DNA from: a virus
Direction: 5' to 3' (one strand)
IMG/VR virus record: IMGVR_UViG_3300027861_000038
Span: 1-56,591 of that record
DNA: 56,591 bases
Each line of letters opens with the position of its first letter. Positions within the stretch are counted from its first letter, which is position 1. The notes under the pieces are model-generated. The model was not told where the DNA came from and ran no database searches. It was given only the letters and a program-made list of their open reading frames with translations. This document shows positions 31,736 to 41,078 of this stretch, piece after piece. A program made the position numbers and the translations under genes.

Positions 31736-32215
31736 ATGGCATACGAAAAATTACAAGCAAGTGCAGCGATAACGATATATAAAAGCGATGACGCTAATAT
31801 ACCTAATCCGGCAGCACAGAGTATTACAGGGTCAGCAACATCTATATCAGCTAACAAGTTAGTAGATAGTGCAGCACCCTTCGCAGACGTAAAGGTTGGA
31901 GACATTGTGTTAAACACAACCGCAGGAACATCCGCAACAGTAAAGGCAGTTGACTCTACAAGTCAGTTGACATTAAACGCTGATATATTTACAGCGATTC
32001 CCGGTAATTACATTCTATACACCCAACAGCTTGACTTACTAAAGGCAGGTAACGGATGTGTTCTATACATAGGAGTTGCAGGAAATCTTAGTGTTGTAAC
32101 GGTAGCAGGCAATAGCGTTATATTCTATAATGTACCTGTAGGGTTCTTTCCTGTTCAAGTAAATAAAGTTCTTTCTACTGACACGGCGGCTGAGAATATT
32201 GTAGCTTTATGGTAA
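31736..32215 (+). CDS. Putative virion protein with beta-module
   Basis: A 159-residue beta-rich protein with little Cys or charge, consistent with a structural protein. A segment LVDSAAPFADVKVGDIVLNT, then TVKAVDSTSQLTLNADIF and YILYTQ, is similar to segments in the connector protein at 44603 and the protein at 52134, suggesting a shared virion beta-module. Possibly a decoration or fibre-related protein. Confidence 0.5.
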   Translation: MAYEKLQASAAITIYKSDDANIPNPAAQSITGSATSISANKLVDSAAPFADVKVGDIVLNTTAGTSATVKAVDSTSQLTLNADIFTAIPGNYILYTQQLDLLKAGNGCVLYIGVAGNLSVVTVAGNSVIFYNVPVGFFPVQVNKVLSTDTAAENIVALW

Positions 32216-32337
32216 ACAAAAGCGTTGTGATATTTGGAGGTCATATCTCTGTGATTACTCATCATAGTGGGAATAAGAGAAGATATGTTTCTACTACCAC
32301 TAAGAGTGATTTGAAGTTAAAGGTTAAAGTAAAATAA
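32209..32337 (+). CDS. 42-aa basic protein
   Basis: A short gene starting MVNKSVVIFGGHISVITHHS, with a basic C-terminus (SDLKLKVKVK). Its start overlaps the end of the preceding gene and its stop is 2 nt before the next ATG, so it is fully embedded in the operon. Confidence 0.5.
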   Translation: MVNKSVVIFGGHISVITHHSGNKRRYVSTTTKSDLKLKVKVK

Positions 32338-32339
32338 TT

Positions 32340-32510
32340 ATGAATGGGTGGGTATCAGATATGAAGCTATTTTTACTTAATGGGAGTACATTTATGATAT
32401 CCCTATCAACACTTGAGACATCATTAAAGATACTATTGCTTTTAGTATCTATAGGGTATACCATCTACAAGTGGTGGATTACGAGTAAGAGAAAGAAGAA
32501 TGATAATTAG
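32340..32510 (+). CDS. 56-aa single-helix membrane protein (lysis candidate)
   Basis: A short gene starting MNGWVSDMKLFLLNGSTFMI, with a transmembrane segment KILLLLVSIGYTIYKWW and a basic end. It overlaps the amidase gene by 11 nt and precedes the holin, so it is a candidate pinholin or lysis accessory protein. Confidence 0.55.
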   Translation: MNGWVSDMKLFLLNGSTFMISLSTLETSLKILLLLVSIGYTIYKWWITSKRKKNDN

Positions 32511-32901
32511 GAAGATTATAATCCATTGTTCCGCAACAAGAGAGGGTCAGGACATTAGTGCTGATGAGATAAGAGGGTGGCATAAGGCTAAAGGATGGTC
32601 TGATATTGGCTACCATTATATCATAGGTCTTGACGGAACGATAGCAAAGGGCAGGGAGGATAATATTCCCGGTGCTCATTGTAGGGGTCATAATGGGAAT
32701 AGTTTAGGTATATGTTACATCGGTGGTGTCGAGCAGGATGCAAAGACTCCTAAAGACACGAGGACTGATGAGCAGAAAGAAAGTTTGGAGACGTTGCTAA
32801 CGGTGTTAAAAATTCAGCATCCTGAATCTAAGGTTCACGGTCACAGAGATTTTTCACCTAAAGCGTGTCCAAGTTTTGATGCAACGGAGGAATATAATTA
32901 A
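32500..32901 (+). CDS. N-acetylmuramoyl-L-alanine amidase (T7 lysozyme type endolysin)
   Basis: A 133-residue amidase_2/PGRP-fold enzyme. The Zn ligands correspond to His9 (KIIIHCSATR), His115 (HGHRDFSPKA) and Cys123 (CPSFD), with the same eight-residue spacing as T7 lysozyme H122/C130. WSDIGYHYIIGLDGTIAKGR forms the substrate groove. It cleaves the amide bond between muramic acid and the stem peptide. It lies between a small membrane protein and a holin, so it is the likely late endolysin. Confidence 0.92.
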   Translation: MIIRKIIIHCSATREGQDISADEIRGWHKAKGWSDIGYHYIIGLDGTIAKGREDNIPGAHCRGHNGNSLGICYIGGVEQDAKTPKDTRTDEQKESLETLLTVLKIQHPESKVHGHRDFSPKACPSFDATEEYN

Positions 32902-33293
32902 TGAAGAAGATATTTGATTGGTTTGGAGGTAGTGTAGTAACAGACTTACTTGGCGGATTGGATAAGCTATTCACCTCTAAGGAAGAGAAGATAAAGGCAC
33001 AGAATGTAATCAAGGAGATTCTTGTAAAGAAGCAGATTGAGTTACAGCAGTTGCAGACTGAGATAATTGTAACAGAGGCTAAGGGTAATTGGCTACAGAG
33101 AAGTTGGAGACCAATACTTATGTTAGCGTTTGGGTTTATAGTTATCTATGTAAAATTTTTAGCACCTGTATTAGGGTTGCCTATTCCACCACTTGAGAAT
33201 GAGTTTTGGAATTTATTGCAGCTCGGTATTGGTGGATATGTAATTGGTAGGACAGGCGAGAAGATGATGAAGTCATACGCCACAAAGAAATAA
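32901..33293 (+). CDS. Holin (GTA_holin_3TM type)
   Basis: A 130-residue protein with an amphipathic N-terminal half containing coiled-coil KAQNVIKEILVKKQIELQQL, then two clear transmembrane segments: SWRPILMLAFGFIVIYVKFL and NLLQLGIGGYVIGRTGEKM. This matches the holin/3TM family used by phages and gene transfer agents. It starts at the stop of the amidase gene (1-nt overlap), a normal lysis cassette. Confidence 0.82.
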   Translation: MKKIFDWFGGSVVTDLLGGLDKLFTSKEEKIKAQNVIKEILVKKQIELQQLQTEIIVTEAKGNWLQRSWRPILMLAFGFIVIYVKFLAPVLGLPIPPLENEFWNLLQLGIGGYVIGRTGEKMMKSYATKK

Positions 33294-33296
33294 TAT

Positions 33297-34145
33297 ATGA
33301 TAAATGCAATATCCATAACAACAAGCAACAGATATCCGGGAGGTGGTGATGTACCTGTAATATTAGCAGAAAATTATATTGCAGCAAGAGGTATAACAGA
33401 CCCTAACCATCAGGCTTATCTATATGCATTTAATGAGGAGTTGATAAATGGAGGTCTTGTAAATACAGATGGCACTTCTACTTATATAAAAGCACTATAT
33501 CTTTATGGTGGTACTCAGGCTACAGCAGCAGGTCACAAATGGAACTTTATGAATCCTGTTGATACTGACGCAGCATTTAGGGAGACCTATTTTGGTGGTC
33601 TAACTCAGAACTCAAATGGTATAACAGGTAATGCAATTGATGCTTATATCGACCCACACTTTTCACATTCTGATTTTGCGGGTCAAGATGACTGTCATAT
33701 TATGACATACATACGTGATAATCAATCTCCATCAGGATTGCAAGCAGCTTATGGAGCAATTGCAAGTTCATTTAATGGTACAAGAATGTTTCCTAAATAC
33801 AACGGGACAACTATGTTAAATGCTTTATTCGGGTCAACAGGTGGTGGTGTTGCTAATACGGATTCAAGTGGGCTTTGGATAACTACAAGAACAGGTTCAG
33901 GTAATCAGCCTATTTATAGGAATGGAAGTTCTTTTGGCTTAATTGGAAGTAGTTCATCGTCAGTACCTACGGCATCAATTAAAGGTTTATGTGTTGATTA
34001 TAACAACGGACAAATAATCTACCAATACAGTAGTTATAACATTTGTGCAAGAAGCTATGGCAATGGCTTAAGCAGTAACGAAAGTGCAGCTTATTCATCT
34101 GCATTAAACAATTATTTTACATTATTAGGGTTAAACATATACTAA
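33297..34145 (+). CDS. Putative tail fibre / receptor-binding protein
   Basis: A 282-residue protein rich in Gly, Ser, Asn and Tyr, low in charge, beta-structured. Segments such as LYLYGGTQATAAGHKWNFMN and YNICARSYGNGLSSNESAAY are typical of lectin-like or LamG-like phage adhesin domains. It follows the lysis cassette, and a small gene follows it, the frequent order of adhesin and chaperone. Receptor binding is inferred. Confidence 0.6.
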   Translation: MINAISITTSNRYPGGGDVPVILAENYIAARGITDPNHQAYLYAFNEELINGGLVNTDGTSTYIKALYLYGGTQATAAGHKWNFMNPVDTDAAFRETYFGGLTQNSNGITGNAIDAYIDPHFSHSDFAGQDDCHIMTYIRDNQSPSGLQAAYGAIASSFNGTRMFPKYNGTTMLNALFGSTGGGVANTDSSGLWITTRTGSGNQPIYRNGSSFGLIGSSSSSVPTASIKGLCVDYNNGQIIYQYSSYNICARSYGNGLSSNESAAYSSALNNYFTLLGLNIY

Positions 34146-34148
34146 GAT

Positions 34149-34406
34149 ATGACAGAAGTTTATTTAATACCGACCAATTTAGATTTACAATACTTAATTA
34201 CTTTTATAGGTACTGAAGGTACTGTTATAAATCCTGTTAAGGATGCAGATGGAAATTATATAATTAGTCAAGAGATTTGGGATAGTTATGAGTTTACTGA
34301 GTCGAGAGCTACGTTAGAGGGAGAAGGATATGTGTTTATATTGATTGATTATAACCCTATAATATATCCTCCCGGTCCCTTAAAAGATGAGATAGGAAGC
34401 GAATAG
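34149..34406 (+). CDS. Small acidic protein (possible fibre chaperone)
   Basis: An 85-residue protein with DADGNYIISQEIWDSYEF, a motif common in small proteins that follow phage fibre genes. Possibly assembly chaperone or tail component, unproven. Confidence 0.45.
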   Translation: MTEVYLIPTNLDLQYLITFIGTEGTVINPVKDADGNYIISQEIWDSYEFTESRATLEGEGYVFILIDYNPIIYPPGPLKDEIGSE

Positions 34407-34417
34407 ATTAAATATGC

Positions 34418-34425
34418 TATCTTTG
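34418..34425 (+). promoter_or_regulatory. Putative late promoter box (TATCTTTG)
   Basis: An exact TATCTTTG lies 18 nt before the ATG at 34444, followed by an A-rich leader. A new late sub-operon probably starts here. Confidence 0.7.
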
Positions 34426-34443
34426 TAGTATAAATAAAATCAA

Positions 34444-34683
34444 ATGGCAAAATTAAGTAAGAAAGAATTAGAGAGGGTACAAGGTATGCTCAATGCATTT
34501 AATCAATCAAAGATGCAGTTGGCTGATGCTGAGTTAGCAAAGAGGTCAATCATCAACGAGATTGATAAGATAAAAGAGGAGTACACCAAGATAGAGGCAG
34601 AGATGGCTGATAAGTATGGTGGCGGAGACTCTATAAGAATTAATGTTCAGACAGGACATATAGAAAAGAAAAAAGACAAATAA
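34444..34683 (+). CDS. Small coiled-coil protein
   Basis: A 79-residue, highly charged protein. Residues about 5-55 look like a coiled coil (NEIDKIKEEYTKIEAEMADK), followed by a short beta end. Its function is unknown; the position before fibre and terminase genes suggests a virion or assembly role. Confidence 0.55.
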   Translation: MAKLSKKELERVQGMLNAFNQSKMQLADAELAKRSIINEIDKIKEEYTKIEAEMADKYGGGDSIRINVQTGHIEKKKDK

Positions 34684-34687
34684 GCAA

Positions 34688-35290
34688 ATGGGATACATAG
34701 CAAATTACGCACAAGCAACAGCACCATCATTAACCGATAAGGTTATAGGTACTGACGTAGATAATAACAACGCAACAAAGAACTTCACTATACAAGATAT
34801 ATTAGGGTTAGGTGGGGTTACACTTACAAATGTTTTATCTGCTGAAGACGTTGCAGTATCTCAAGGACCATCTACAACAAACTCATTGTATCAGATAGTT
34901 ATCGGTGGGGCACAGGGCACAGCATCTGACCCTGTTATGTTGGATGCATCAGGTAACATTACATTTAACCAAGCAGGTACATACTTGCTAATAGCACAAG
35001 GGTGTTTTGGAAGGTCAAATGGAGGAGCTTCTGCATTAGTTCACTTTGGTACTTTTATTGATGGAGTTCAAGAGGGAGCAAGTCAGAGTGTAGGTATTAA
35101 GGATGCAGGAGACAAGATTCCATATGAGAGGACTGTTCCTATTGTTGTGACTGCAGGTCAGATTCTAAACTTTAGAATGTCAAGAGATAGTGGATTTTTT
35201 AATGAAGGGTCTTTAGTATCTTCTACTGATACAGATGGTCTTTTCACTATCACTCCCAACTTTAAGATAAATATATTAAAAGTAAAATAA
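34688..35290 (+). CDS. Putative trimeric jelly-roll virion protein
   Basis: A 200-residue protein. The N-terminal DKVIGTDVDNNNATKNFTIQ resembles the attachment segment of phage fibre-like proteins. The C-terminal about 110 residues (GTYLLIAQGCFG ... HFGTFIDGVQEG ... GQILNFRMSRDS) resemble C1q/TNF-type jelly-roll domains found in phage fibres and decoration proteins. Probably a capsid decoration or fibre head. Confidence 0.6.
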   Translation: MGYIANYAQATAPSLTDKVIGTDVDNNNATKNFTIQDILGLGGVTLTNVLSAEDVAVSQGPSTTNSLYQIVIGGAQGTASDPVMLDASGNITFNQAGTYLLIAQGCFGRSNGGASALVHFGTFIDGVQEGASQSVGIKDAGDKIPYERTVPIVVTAGQILNFRMSRDSGFFNEGSLVSSTDTDGLFTITPNFKINILKVK

Positions 35291-35523
35291 TGTCAGGTAT
35301 TATTAGGAAGATATCTATAGGACCCGATTATAAATCCGGGGCTATGCACTACATAGTAGGGCAGGCTGTGGGTAGGGGTGCATATACCATCCATCTAATA
35401 ATGTACGACAATAATAGTAATTCAATTAAAATATGGATTGAGGATGATAGTGAGGCGGTAATACTTTGGAAAGAGTTTACTTCAACTATGCCTGTGTCCA
35501 TAGAGTATAACATAGAATTTTAA
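35290..35523 (+). CDS. Small hypothetical protein
   Basis: A 77-residue beta-rich protein starting MSGIIRKISIGPDYKSGAMH. It overlaps the preceding gene by one base and abuts the next. In phages of this type such genes are of unknown function. Confidence 0.55.
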   Translation: MSGIIRKISIGPDYKSGAMHYIVGQAVGRGAYTIHLIMYDNNSNSIKIWIEDDSEAVILWKEFTSTMPVSIEYNIEF

Positions 35524-36087
35524 ATGAGGTCACCCCATTCATTTATTGTAAAACCATTAAACAACAAGAGATACAACAACACCAAAGATATTGGTGGCAT
35601 AGAGTTTATTGTAAGCACATCAGAAGAGGACCACAAGTTCTCTAATAGGTTTGCTGAGGTAGTTGAGACTCCTGTTGGGTATGATGGAAAAATCTCCAAG
35701 GGAGATACACTACTTGTACACCACAACGTATTCAAGTTCTATAACGATATGAAAGGGAGGCGTAAGAGTGGCAAGAGCTATTTCCAAGATGACCTATTCT
35801 TTGTAGAATTAGAGCAGTTCTACGCATATAAAAAAGATGGGACTTGGTACTCTTATGATAGGTATTGTTTTGTAAAGCCTGTACCTACAACAGAGTCCTA
35901 TATATATAAACCATTTTCGGAGGAGCCACTTGTAGGATTAGTAAAGATATCCAACGACTACTTGATTAGCAAGGGTGTTAATAATGGAGATAGGATATCC
36001 TTCAAGCCTGAGAGCGAGTATGAGTTCGACATTGATGGCGAGAAGCTATACAGGATGTATGACCATCAGATAACAATGAAGCTATGA
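35524..36087 (+). CDS. Possible GroES-like fold protein
   Basis: A 187-residue beta-rich protein. The N-terminal part (FIVKPLNNKRYNNTKDIGG, then RFAEVVETPVGYDGKISKGD and LLVHHNVFKFY) follows the GroES order: PL..R, a mobile-loop-like GG, a V.G segment and GD.V. The second half has a small beta domain. If right, it is a second co-chaperonin-like protein besides GroES at 29477. It could instead be a virion assembly factor of the terminase region. The similarity is weak and judged by eye. Confidence 0.4.
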   Translation: MRSPHSFIVKPLNNKRYNNTKDIGGIEFIVSTSEEDHKFSNRFAEVVETPVGYDGKISKGDTLLVHHNVFKFYNDMKGRRKSGKSYFQDDLFFVELEQFYAYKKDGTWYSYDRYCFVKPVPTTESYIYKPFSEEPLVGLVKISNDYLISKGVNNGDRISFKPESEYEFDIDGEKLYRMYDHQITMKL

Positions 36088-36094
36088 AGTTAGG

Positions 36095-36376
36095 ATGGAT
36101 TCAAAGGATATAAAATTAAAAATAATAGAAGCAGGGTATAAAGCAGTAGAGCAGCTAATAAAGGTTTCCAAGGAGGCTATTATAAAACACGACCCGGAGG
36201 ATGATATCTCTGCTGACAGATTAAAGAACGCAGCAGCTACAAAGAAGTTAGCTATATTCGATGCGTTTGAGATATTGAATAGGATTGAAGCTGAGAAGGA
36301 GGCGTTAGAGTCTTTGAAGAACGGTCCTAAGAAGACAGATACAAAACAGGGATTTGCAGAAAGACGGTCTAAATAG
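36095..36376 (+). CDS. Putative small terminase subunit
   Basis: A 93-residue helical protein with LKNAAATKKLAIFDAFEILN and a basic C-terminus. It lies directly before the large terminase gene and overlaps it by 23 nt. Size and position fit TerS, but no HTH is clear, so this rests on context. Confidence 0.5.
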   Translation: MDSKDIKLKIIEAGYKAVEQLIKVSKEAIIKHDPEDDISADRLKNAAATKKLAIFDAFEILNRIEAEKEALESLKNGPKKTDTKQGFAERRSK

Positions 36377-38585
36377 AAACTTACATAGGGTTATAGAAGA
36401 CTATATACCAAAGACAGTCCTTGTGAATAAGAACAAGGCTAAGACTTGGACGTATGGATATGACAGTAAGTATGACTTAGTTATAATATCTAAGGACGGA
36501 ACGTTAGGAGATGTCATCGAGATACAGAGTCTAAGAATAGGGCTACCTGCTAAACCGAAGGAATGCTTTAAGAGACATAAGAAAAAATCTGAGCAGTATT
36601 GGGAGAGGGCAGATATACCAAAGGAATTAAATAAGATACAGTCTATATTCCAATGGAATGAGAAGCCATCTGAGTTTAAGGATAGATGGGTGGACTATAT
36701 TGAGAAAGAGTTTGAGAGAAGAGAAGATGGGATGTGGTTTATGTCAAACGGTATCCCTACATATATCACAGGCTCTCACTATATGTACTTGCAATGGGCT
36801 TCTATTGATGTAGGATACCCTGACTTCAGAGAGGCTAACAGGCTATTGTTCTTACATTGGGAGGCTTGCAGGGCAGACAAACGTAGCTTTGGTCAAGACT
36901 ATCTAAAGATAAGACGTTCAGGTTTCTCATTTATGAGTTCATCTGAGTGTGTGAATACAGGGACACTCGCAAAGGATGCGAGGGTTGGTATGCTATCCAA
37001 GACAGGGGGCGATGCAAAGAAGATGTTTACGGATAAGGTCGTGCCAATAAATAGCAGGCTACCTTTCTTCTTTAAGCCTATTATGGATGGTATGGATAAG
37101 CCTAAGACTGAGTTAGCATTTAGGATTCCTGCATCAAAGATTACAAAAAAGAATATGTACGACACATCTACTGATGAGTTGTACGGATTGGATACCACTA
37201 TAGATTGGAAGAACACAGATGATAACTCCTATGATGGGGAGAAGCTATTGCTGTTAGTCCACGATGAGAGTGGTAAGTGGTTGAAGCCAAACAATATATT
37301 AAATAATTGGAGGGTTACTAAGACCTGTCTACGATTAGGTAGCAAGGTTATTGGTAAGTGTATGATGGGTTCTACATCTAATGCATTAAAGAAAGGTGGA
37401 GAGCAGTTTAAGAAATTATATAGAGACTCTGATGTTACAAACCGTAACTCTAATGGTCAGACTAAGAGTGGACTATACTCCTTGTTCATTCCAATGGAGT
37501 GGAATATGGAGGGGTTTATAGACAGGTATGGTATGCCTGTATTCAGGACACCTGAAGAGCCTGTACTTGGGATTGATGGCGAGGAGATAACTCAGGGTGC
37601 TATAGACTATTGGAAGGGCGAGGTTGACTCTTTAAAAAGCGACCCTGATGCATTGAATGAGTTTTACAGACAGTTCCCAAGGACAGAGTCACACGCATTT
37701 AGAGATGAGAGCAAGCAGTCTATATTTAATCTAACCAAGATATATCAGCAGGTTGAGTATAACGACTCATTGATTATGGAGCACCACGTAACTCGTGGGT
37801 CTTTCTCTTGGAAGAATGGTATAAAGGATACAGAGGTAGTATTCAACCCTGACAAGAGGGGACGGTTCTATGTATCGTGGACACCAAGTAAAAACTTACA
37901 GAACAGGGTAGTAGAAAAGAATGGAGTAAAGTATCCGGGCAATGAGCATATGGGTGCGTTCGGATGTGATAGCTATGACATATCAGGAGTAGTTGGTGGC
38001 GGTGGCTCTAATGGGGCACTACACGGAAAGACTAAGTTTAGTATGGAAGATGCACCAAGCAATCAGTTCTTCTTAGAGTATATAGCAAGACCTGATACGG
38101 CAGAGATATTCTTTGAGGATGTGCTAATGGCTTGCGTATTTTATGGTATGCCACTCCTGTGTGAGAATAACAAGCCGAGACTATTATACCATTTTAAGAA
38201 TAGAGGGTATAGGGGGTTCAGTATGAACAGACCCGACAAGCCTGCTAACAAGCTCTCTAAGACAGAAAGAGAGCTTGGGGGTATACCCAACTCAAGTGAA
38301 GACGTTAAACAGGCTCACGCCTCTGCTATAGAGTCTTACATAGAAGAGCACATTGGCTTCAAGTCTGAGGACGAGATGGGCGATTGTGTATTCGTAAGAA
38401 CCTTAGAGGATTGGGCAAAGTTTGACATATCGAACAGAACTAAATTTGATGCGTCTATTAGCTCAGGTTTAGCTATAATGGCAACGCAGAGGCATCTATA
38501 TTTTACTGAGAAAAAAGTATCAAAAATAAAGATTAACTTTGCAAGGTATAGTAATAGAGGCAATACAAGCGAAATAATTAGATGA
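36354..38585 (+). CDS. terL: Terminase large subunit
   Basis: A 743-residue packaging motor. The ATPase region has a Walker A-like KIRRSGFSFMSSSE (about 185-198) lacking a GKS/T, and Walker B LLLLVHDESGKW (about 296-307). The nuclease region begins GCDSYDISGVVGGGGSNGAL (about 537-556) and later has the Asp-rich C-terminal segments. LFIPMEWNMEGFIDRYGMPV is characteristic of crAss-like and related Bacteroidetes phage terminases. It cleaves and packages genome into proheads through the portal encoded next (4-nt overlap). Confidence 0.9.
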   Translation: MQKDGLNRNLHRVIEDYIPKTVLVNKNKAKTWTYGYDSKYDLVIISKDGTLGDVIEIQSLRIGLPAKPKECFKRHKKKSEQYWERADIPKELNKIQSIFQWNEKPSEFKDRWVDYIEKEFERREDGMWFMSNGIPTYITGSHYMYLQWASIDVGYPDFREANRLLFLHWEACRADKRSFGQDYLKIRRSGFSFMSSSECVNTGTLAKDARVGMLSKTGGDAKKMFTDKVVPINSRLPFFFKPIMDGMDKPKTELAFRIPASKITKKNMYDTSTDELYGLDTTIDWKNTDDNSYDGEKLLLLVHDESGKWLKPNNILNNWRVTKTCLRLGSKVIGKCMMGSTSNALKKGGEQFKKLYRDSDVTNRNSNGQTKSGLYSLFIPMEWNMEGFIDRYGMPVFRTPEEPVLGIDGEEITQGAIDYWKGEVDSLKSDPDALNEFYRQFPRTESHAFRDESKQSIFNLTKIYQQVEYNDSLIMEHHVTRGSFSWKNGIKDTEVVFNPDKRGRFYVSWTPSKNLQNRVVEKNGVKYPGNEHMGAFGCDSYDISGVVGGGGSNGALHGKTKFSMEDAPSNQFFLEYIARPDTAEIFFEDVLMACVFYGMPLLCENNKPRLLYHFKNRGYRGFSMNRPDKPANKLSKTERELGGIPNSSEDVKQAHASAIESYIEEHIGFKSEDEMGDCVFVRTLEDWAKFDISNRTKFDASISSGLAIMATQRHLYFTEKKVSKIKINFARYSNRGNTSEIIR

Positions 38586-41017
38586 AAGAGGTACAAATTA
38601 ATATATCATCTACAAGTTTTCCAAATCAATTTGTGTCGGATGCAGAGAAAAAAACTGTCGAGTTCGGGTTACAGATTGGTCAGGCTATTCAGTATGAGTG
38701 GTTTAGAAAGGATGGAAATTCTTGTAGGTACTACAGTCAATGGAGAGACTTCCAACGATTAAAATTATATGCAAGAGGTGAGCAGTCAGTAGGTAAATAT
38801 AAAAATGAGCTTGCTGTTGATGGAGATTTAAGTTATCTAAACTTAGATTGGACACCTGTACCTATACTTCCAAAGTTTGTTGACATAGTTGTTAACGGTA
38901 TGCAAGACCGTATGTTCGAGCCAAAGGCATATGCACAGGATGCTATGTCTATGTCTAAGCGAAGCAAGTATCAGCAGATGATAGAAGGGCAGATGGTTGC
39001 AAAGCCTATGCTTGAGATTATACAAGAGAAGACAGGGGCTAATCCTTTCACGATGAATCCTGATGAGCTTCCTAATACTGATGAGGAGTTGGCTTTATAT
39101 ATGCAGCTTAACTACAAGCCTGCAATAGAGATTGCAGAGGAAGAGGCTATAAGCACAATATTTGAAAGTAATAAGTATAACGACATAAGAAAGCAGCTTG
39201 ACTATGACCTTACCGTATTAGGTATAGGATGTGCCAAGCACGAGTTCCTTCCCGGTGGAGGAGTAAAACTAAACTATGTAGACCCTGCTAATATTGTATA
39301 CAGCTATACTGAAGACCCTCACTTTAAAGATTGTTTTTATTGGGGAGAGATTAAGACTGTACCTATTACTGAGCTTGTTAAGATTGACACAAGTCTAACC
39401 AATGAAGACTTAGAGACAATATCTAAATACTCTCAAAGTTGGTATGACTACTATGATGTTGCTCAATTCCAACAGAATGATATGTTCTATAAGGATACTG
39501 CGACTCTACTTTACTTTAACTATAAGACCACTAAGAAGGTCGTATACAAAAGAAAGGTAAAGGATAATGGTAATGTATCTATGGTCGAGAAAGACGATAG
39601 CTTTAACCCACCTGAAGATATGCAAGAGGAAGGGAAATTTGAAAAGGTTTCTAAGACTATTGATGTATGGTATGAGGGTGTTATGGTTATGGGTACTAAC
39701 ATTATACTCAAGTGGGATATGATGGAGAATATGGTACGACCACAGTCTGCCACTCAACACGCTATACCTAACTATGTATGTGTTGCACCAAGAATGTACA
39801 AGGGAGTTATTGAGTCTTTAGTTAGAAGGATGATACCATTCGCTGACTTGATTCAGATTACTCACCTAAAACTACAGCAGGTTATATCGCGGGTTGTACC
39901 TGATGGTGTATTTATTGATGCAGATGGTCTAAGTGAAGTAGACTTAGGTACGGGAGCAGCATACAATCCTGAAGACGCTTTGCGACTATACTTCCAAACG
40001 GGTAGTGTAATCGGAAGGAGCTATACAGGAGATGGAGAGTTTAATAATGCAAGGGTTCCTATTCAGGAGCTAAACTCTAATTCGGGTGCATCCAAGACTC
40101 AGATGCTTTTAACTAACTACAATCACTACCTAAACCAAATAAGAAATGTAACGGGACTTAATGAGGCAAGAGACGGAAGTTCTCCTGACCCTAATGCATT
40201 AGTAGGATTGCAGAAGTTAGCAGCATTAAACTCTAACGTAGCTACAAGGCATATACTACAAGGTAGCCTATATATATGTAGGAGTCTATCTGAGGCTATA
40301 ACATACAGAGTAGCTGATATCCTTCAATACTCTGACTTTAAGGATGAGTTTATAAATCAGATTGGCAAGTACAATGTGTCTATACTAAGTGATATAAAGG
40401 ACTTATATATATATGACTTTGGAATATTCATTGAGATGTCTCCTGACGAAGAGCAGAAGGCAATGCTTGAGCAGAATGTTCAGATGGCTTTGTCTAAGGG
40501 AGATATAAACCTTGAGGACGCTATTGACATTAGAGAGATACGAAATCTTAAACTCGCCAATCAATTGCTAAAGGTTAAGAGAATATCTAAGCAAGAGAGA
40601 GAAGAGAAGATGGCTATGCAGCAGCAGCAGATGCAAGCTCAACAGCAGGCTCAGTCTCAGCAGTTAGCAGCACAGGCAGCTCAGATGAAGATACAGGCAG
40701 AGACTCAGGCTAAGATGCAGTACAGACAGGCTGACGTAGCATTCGAGATTGAGAAGATGAAGAACGAGGCTATGTTGAAATCTCAGTTGATGGATAAAGA
40801 ATTTCAACTTAATCTTCAATTAGCACAGATGAACTCACAAGCGTTATCTGATAGAGAGTCTTCAAGAGAGGATGCTAAGTCAAACAGAATTAGCCAACAG
40901 AATACAGAGCAAAGCAAGTTAATTAACCAAAGAAAGAATAATCTACCTCCATTAAACTTTGAATCAAACGAGGATAGCTTAGATGGTTTTGACTTTGCTG
41001 AGTTTAACCCAAGATAA
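38582..41017 (+). CDS. Portal protein (crAss-like type)
   Basis: An 811-residue protein encoded directly after TerL. Typical stretches include WRDFQRLKLYARGEQSVGKY at the N-terminus, FDLTVLGIGCAKHEFLPGGG-like wing region (DYDLTVLGIGCAKHEF), and NHYLNQIRNVTGLNEARDGS with GLQKLAALNSNVATRHILQG in the stem/crown region. The last 130 residues form a Gln/Ala-rich coiled coil. It forms the 12-mer vertex for packaging and tail attachment. The size matches crAss-like portals (about 800). Confidence 0.88.
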   Translation: MKEVQINISSTSFPNQFVSDAEKKTVEFGLQIGQAIQYEWFRKDGNSCRYYSQWRDFQRLKLYARGEQSVGKYKNELAVDGDLSYLNLDWTPVPILPKFVDIVVNGMQDRMFEPKAYAQDAMSMSKRSKYQQMIEGQMVAKPMLEIIQEKTGANPFTMNPDELPNTDEELALYMQLNYKPAIEIAEEEAISTIFESNKYNDIRKQLDYDLTVLGIGCAKHEFLPGGGVKLNYVDPANIVYSYTEDPHFKDCFYWGEIKTVPITELVKIDTSLTNEDLETISKYSQSWYDYYDVAQFQQNDMFYKDTATLLYFNYKTTKKVVYKRKVKDNGNVSMVEKDDSFNPPEDMQEEGKFEKVSKTIDVWYEGVMVMGTNIILKWDMMENMVRPQSATQHAIPNYVCVAPRMYKGVIESLVRRMIPFADLIQITHLKLQQVISRVVPDGVFIDADGLSEVDLGTGAAYNPEDALRLYFQTGSVIGRSYTGDGEFNNARVPIQELNSNSGASKTQMLLTNYNHYLNQIRNVTGLNEARDGSSPDPNALVGLQKLAALNSNVATRHILQGSLYICRSLSEAITYRVADILQYSDFKDEFINQIGKYNVSILSDIKDLYIYDFGIFIEMSPDEEQKAMLEQNVQMALSKGDINLEDAIDIREIRNLKLANQLLKVKRISKQEREEKMAMQQQQMQAQQQAQSQQLAAQAAQMKIQAETQAKMQYRQADVAFEIEKMKNEAMLKSQLMDKEFQLNLQLAQMNSQALSDRESSREDAKSNRISQQNTEQSKLINQRKNNLPPLNFESNEDSLDGFDFAEFNPR

Positions 41018-41047
41018 TGAGCAAAAAAAACTATAATATATTTTGCC

Positions 41048-41055
41048 TAAATTTG
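41048..41055 (+). promoter_or_regulatory. Putative promoter box (TAAATTTG)
   Basis: TAAATTTG lies 23 nt before the scaffold-like gene start, in the 61-bp gap after the portal gene. It fits the Bacteroidetes consensus and would raise capsid-gene expression. Confidence 0.6.
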
Positions 41056-41078
41056 CAAACAATTAAATCAAACACATA

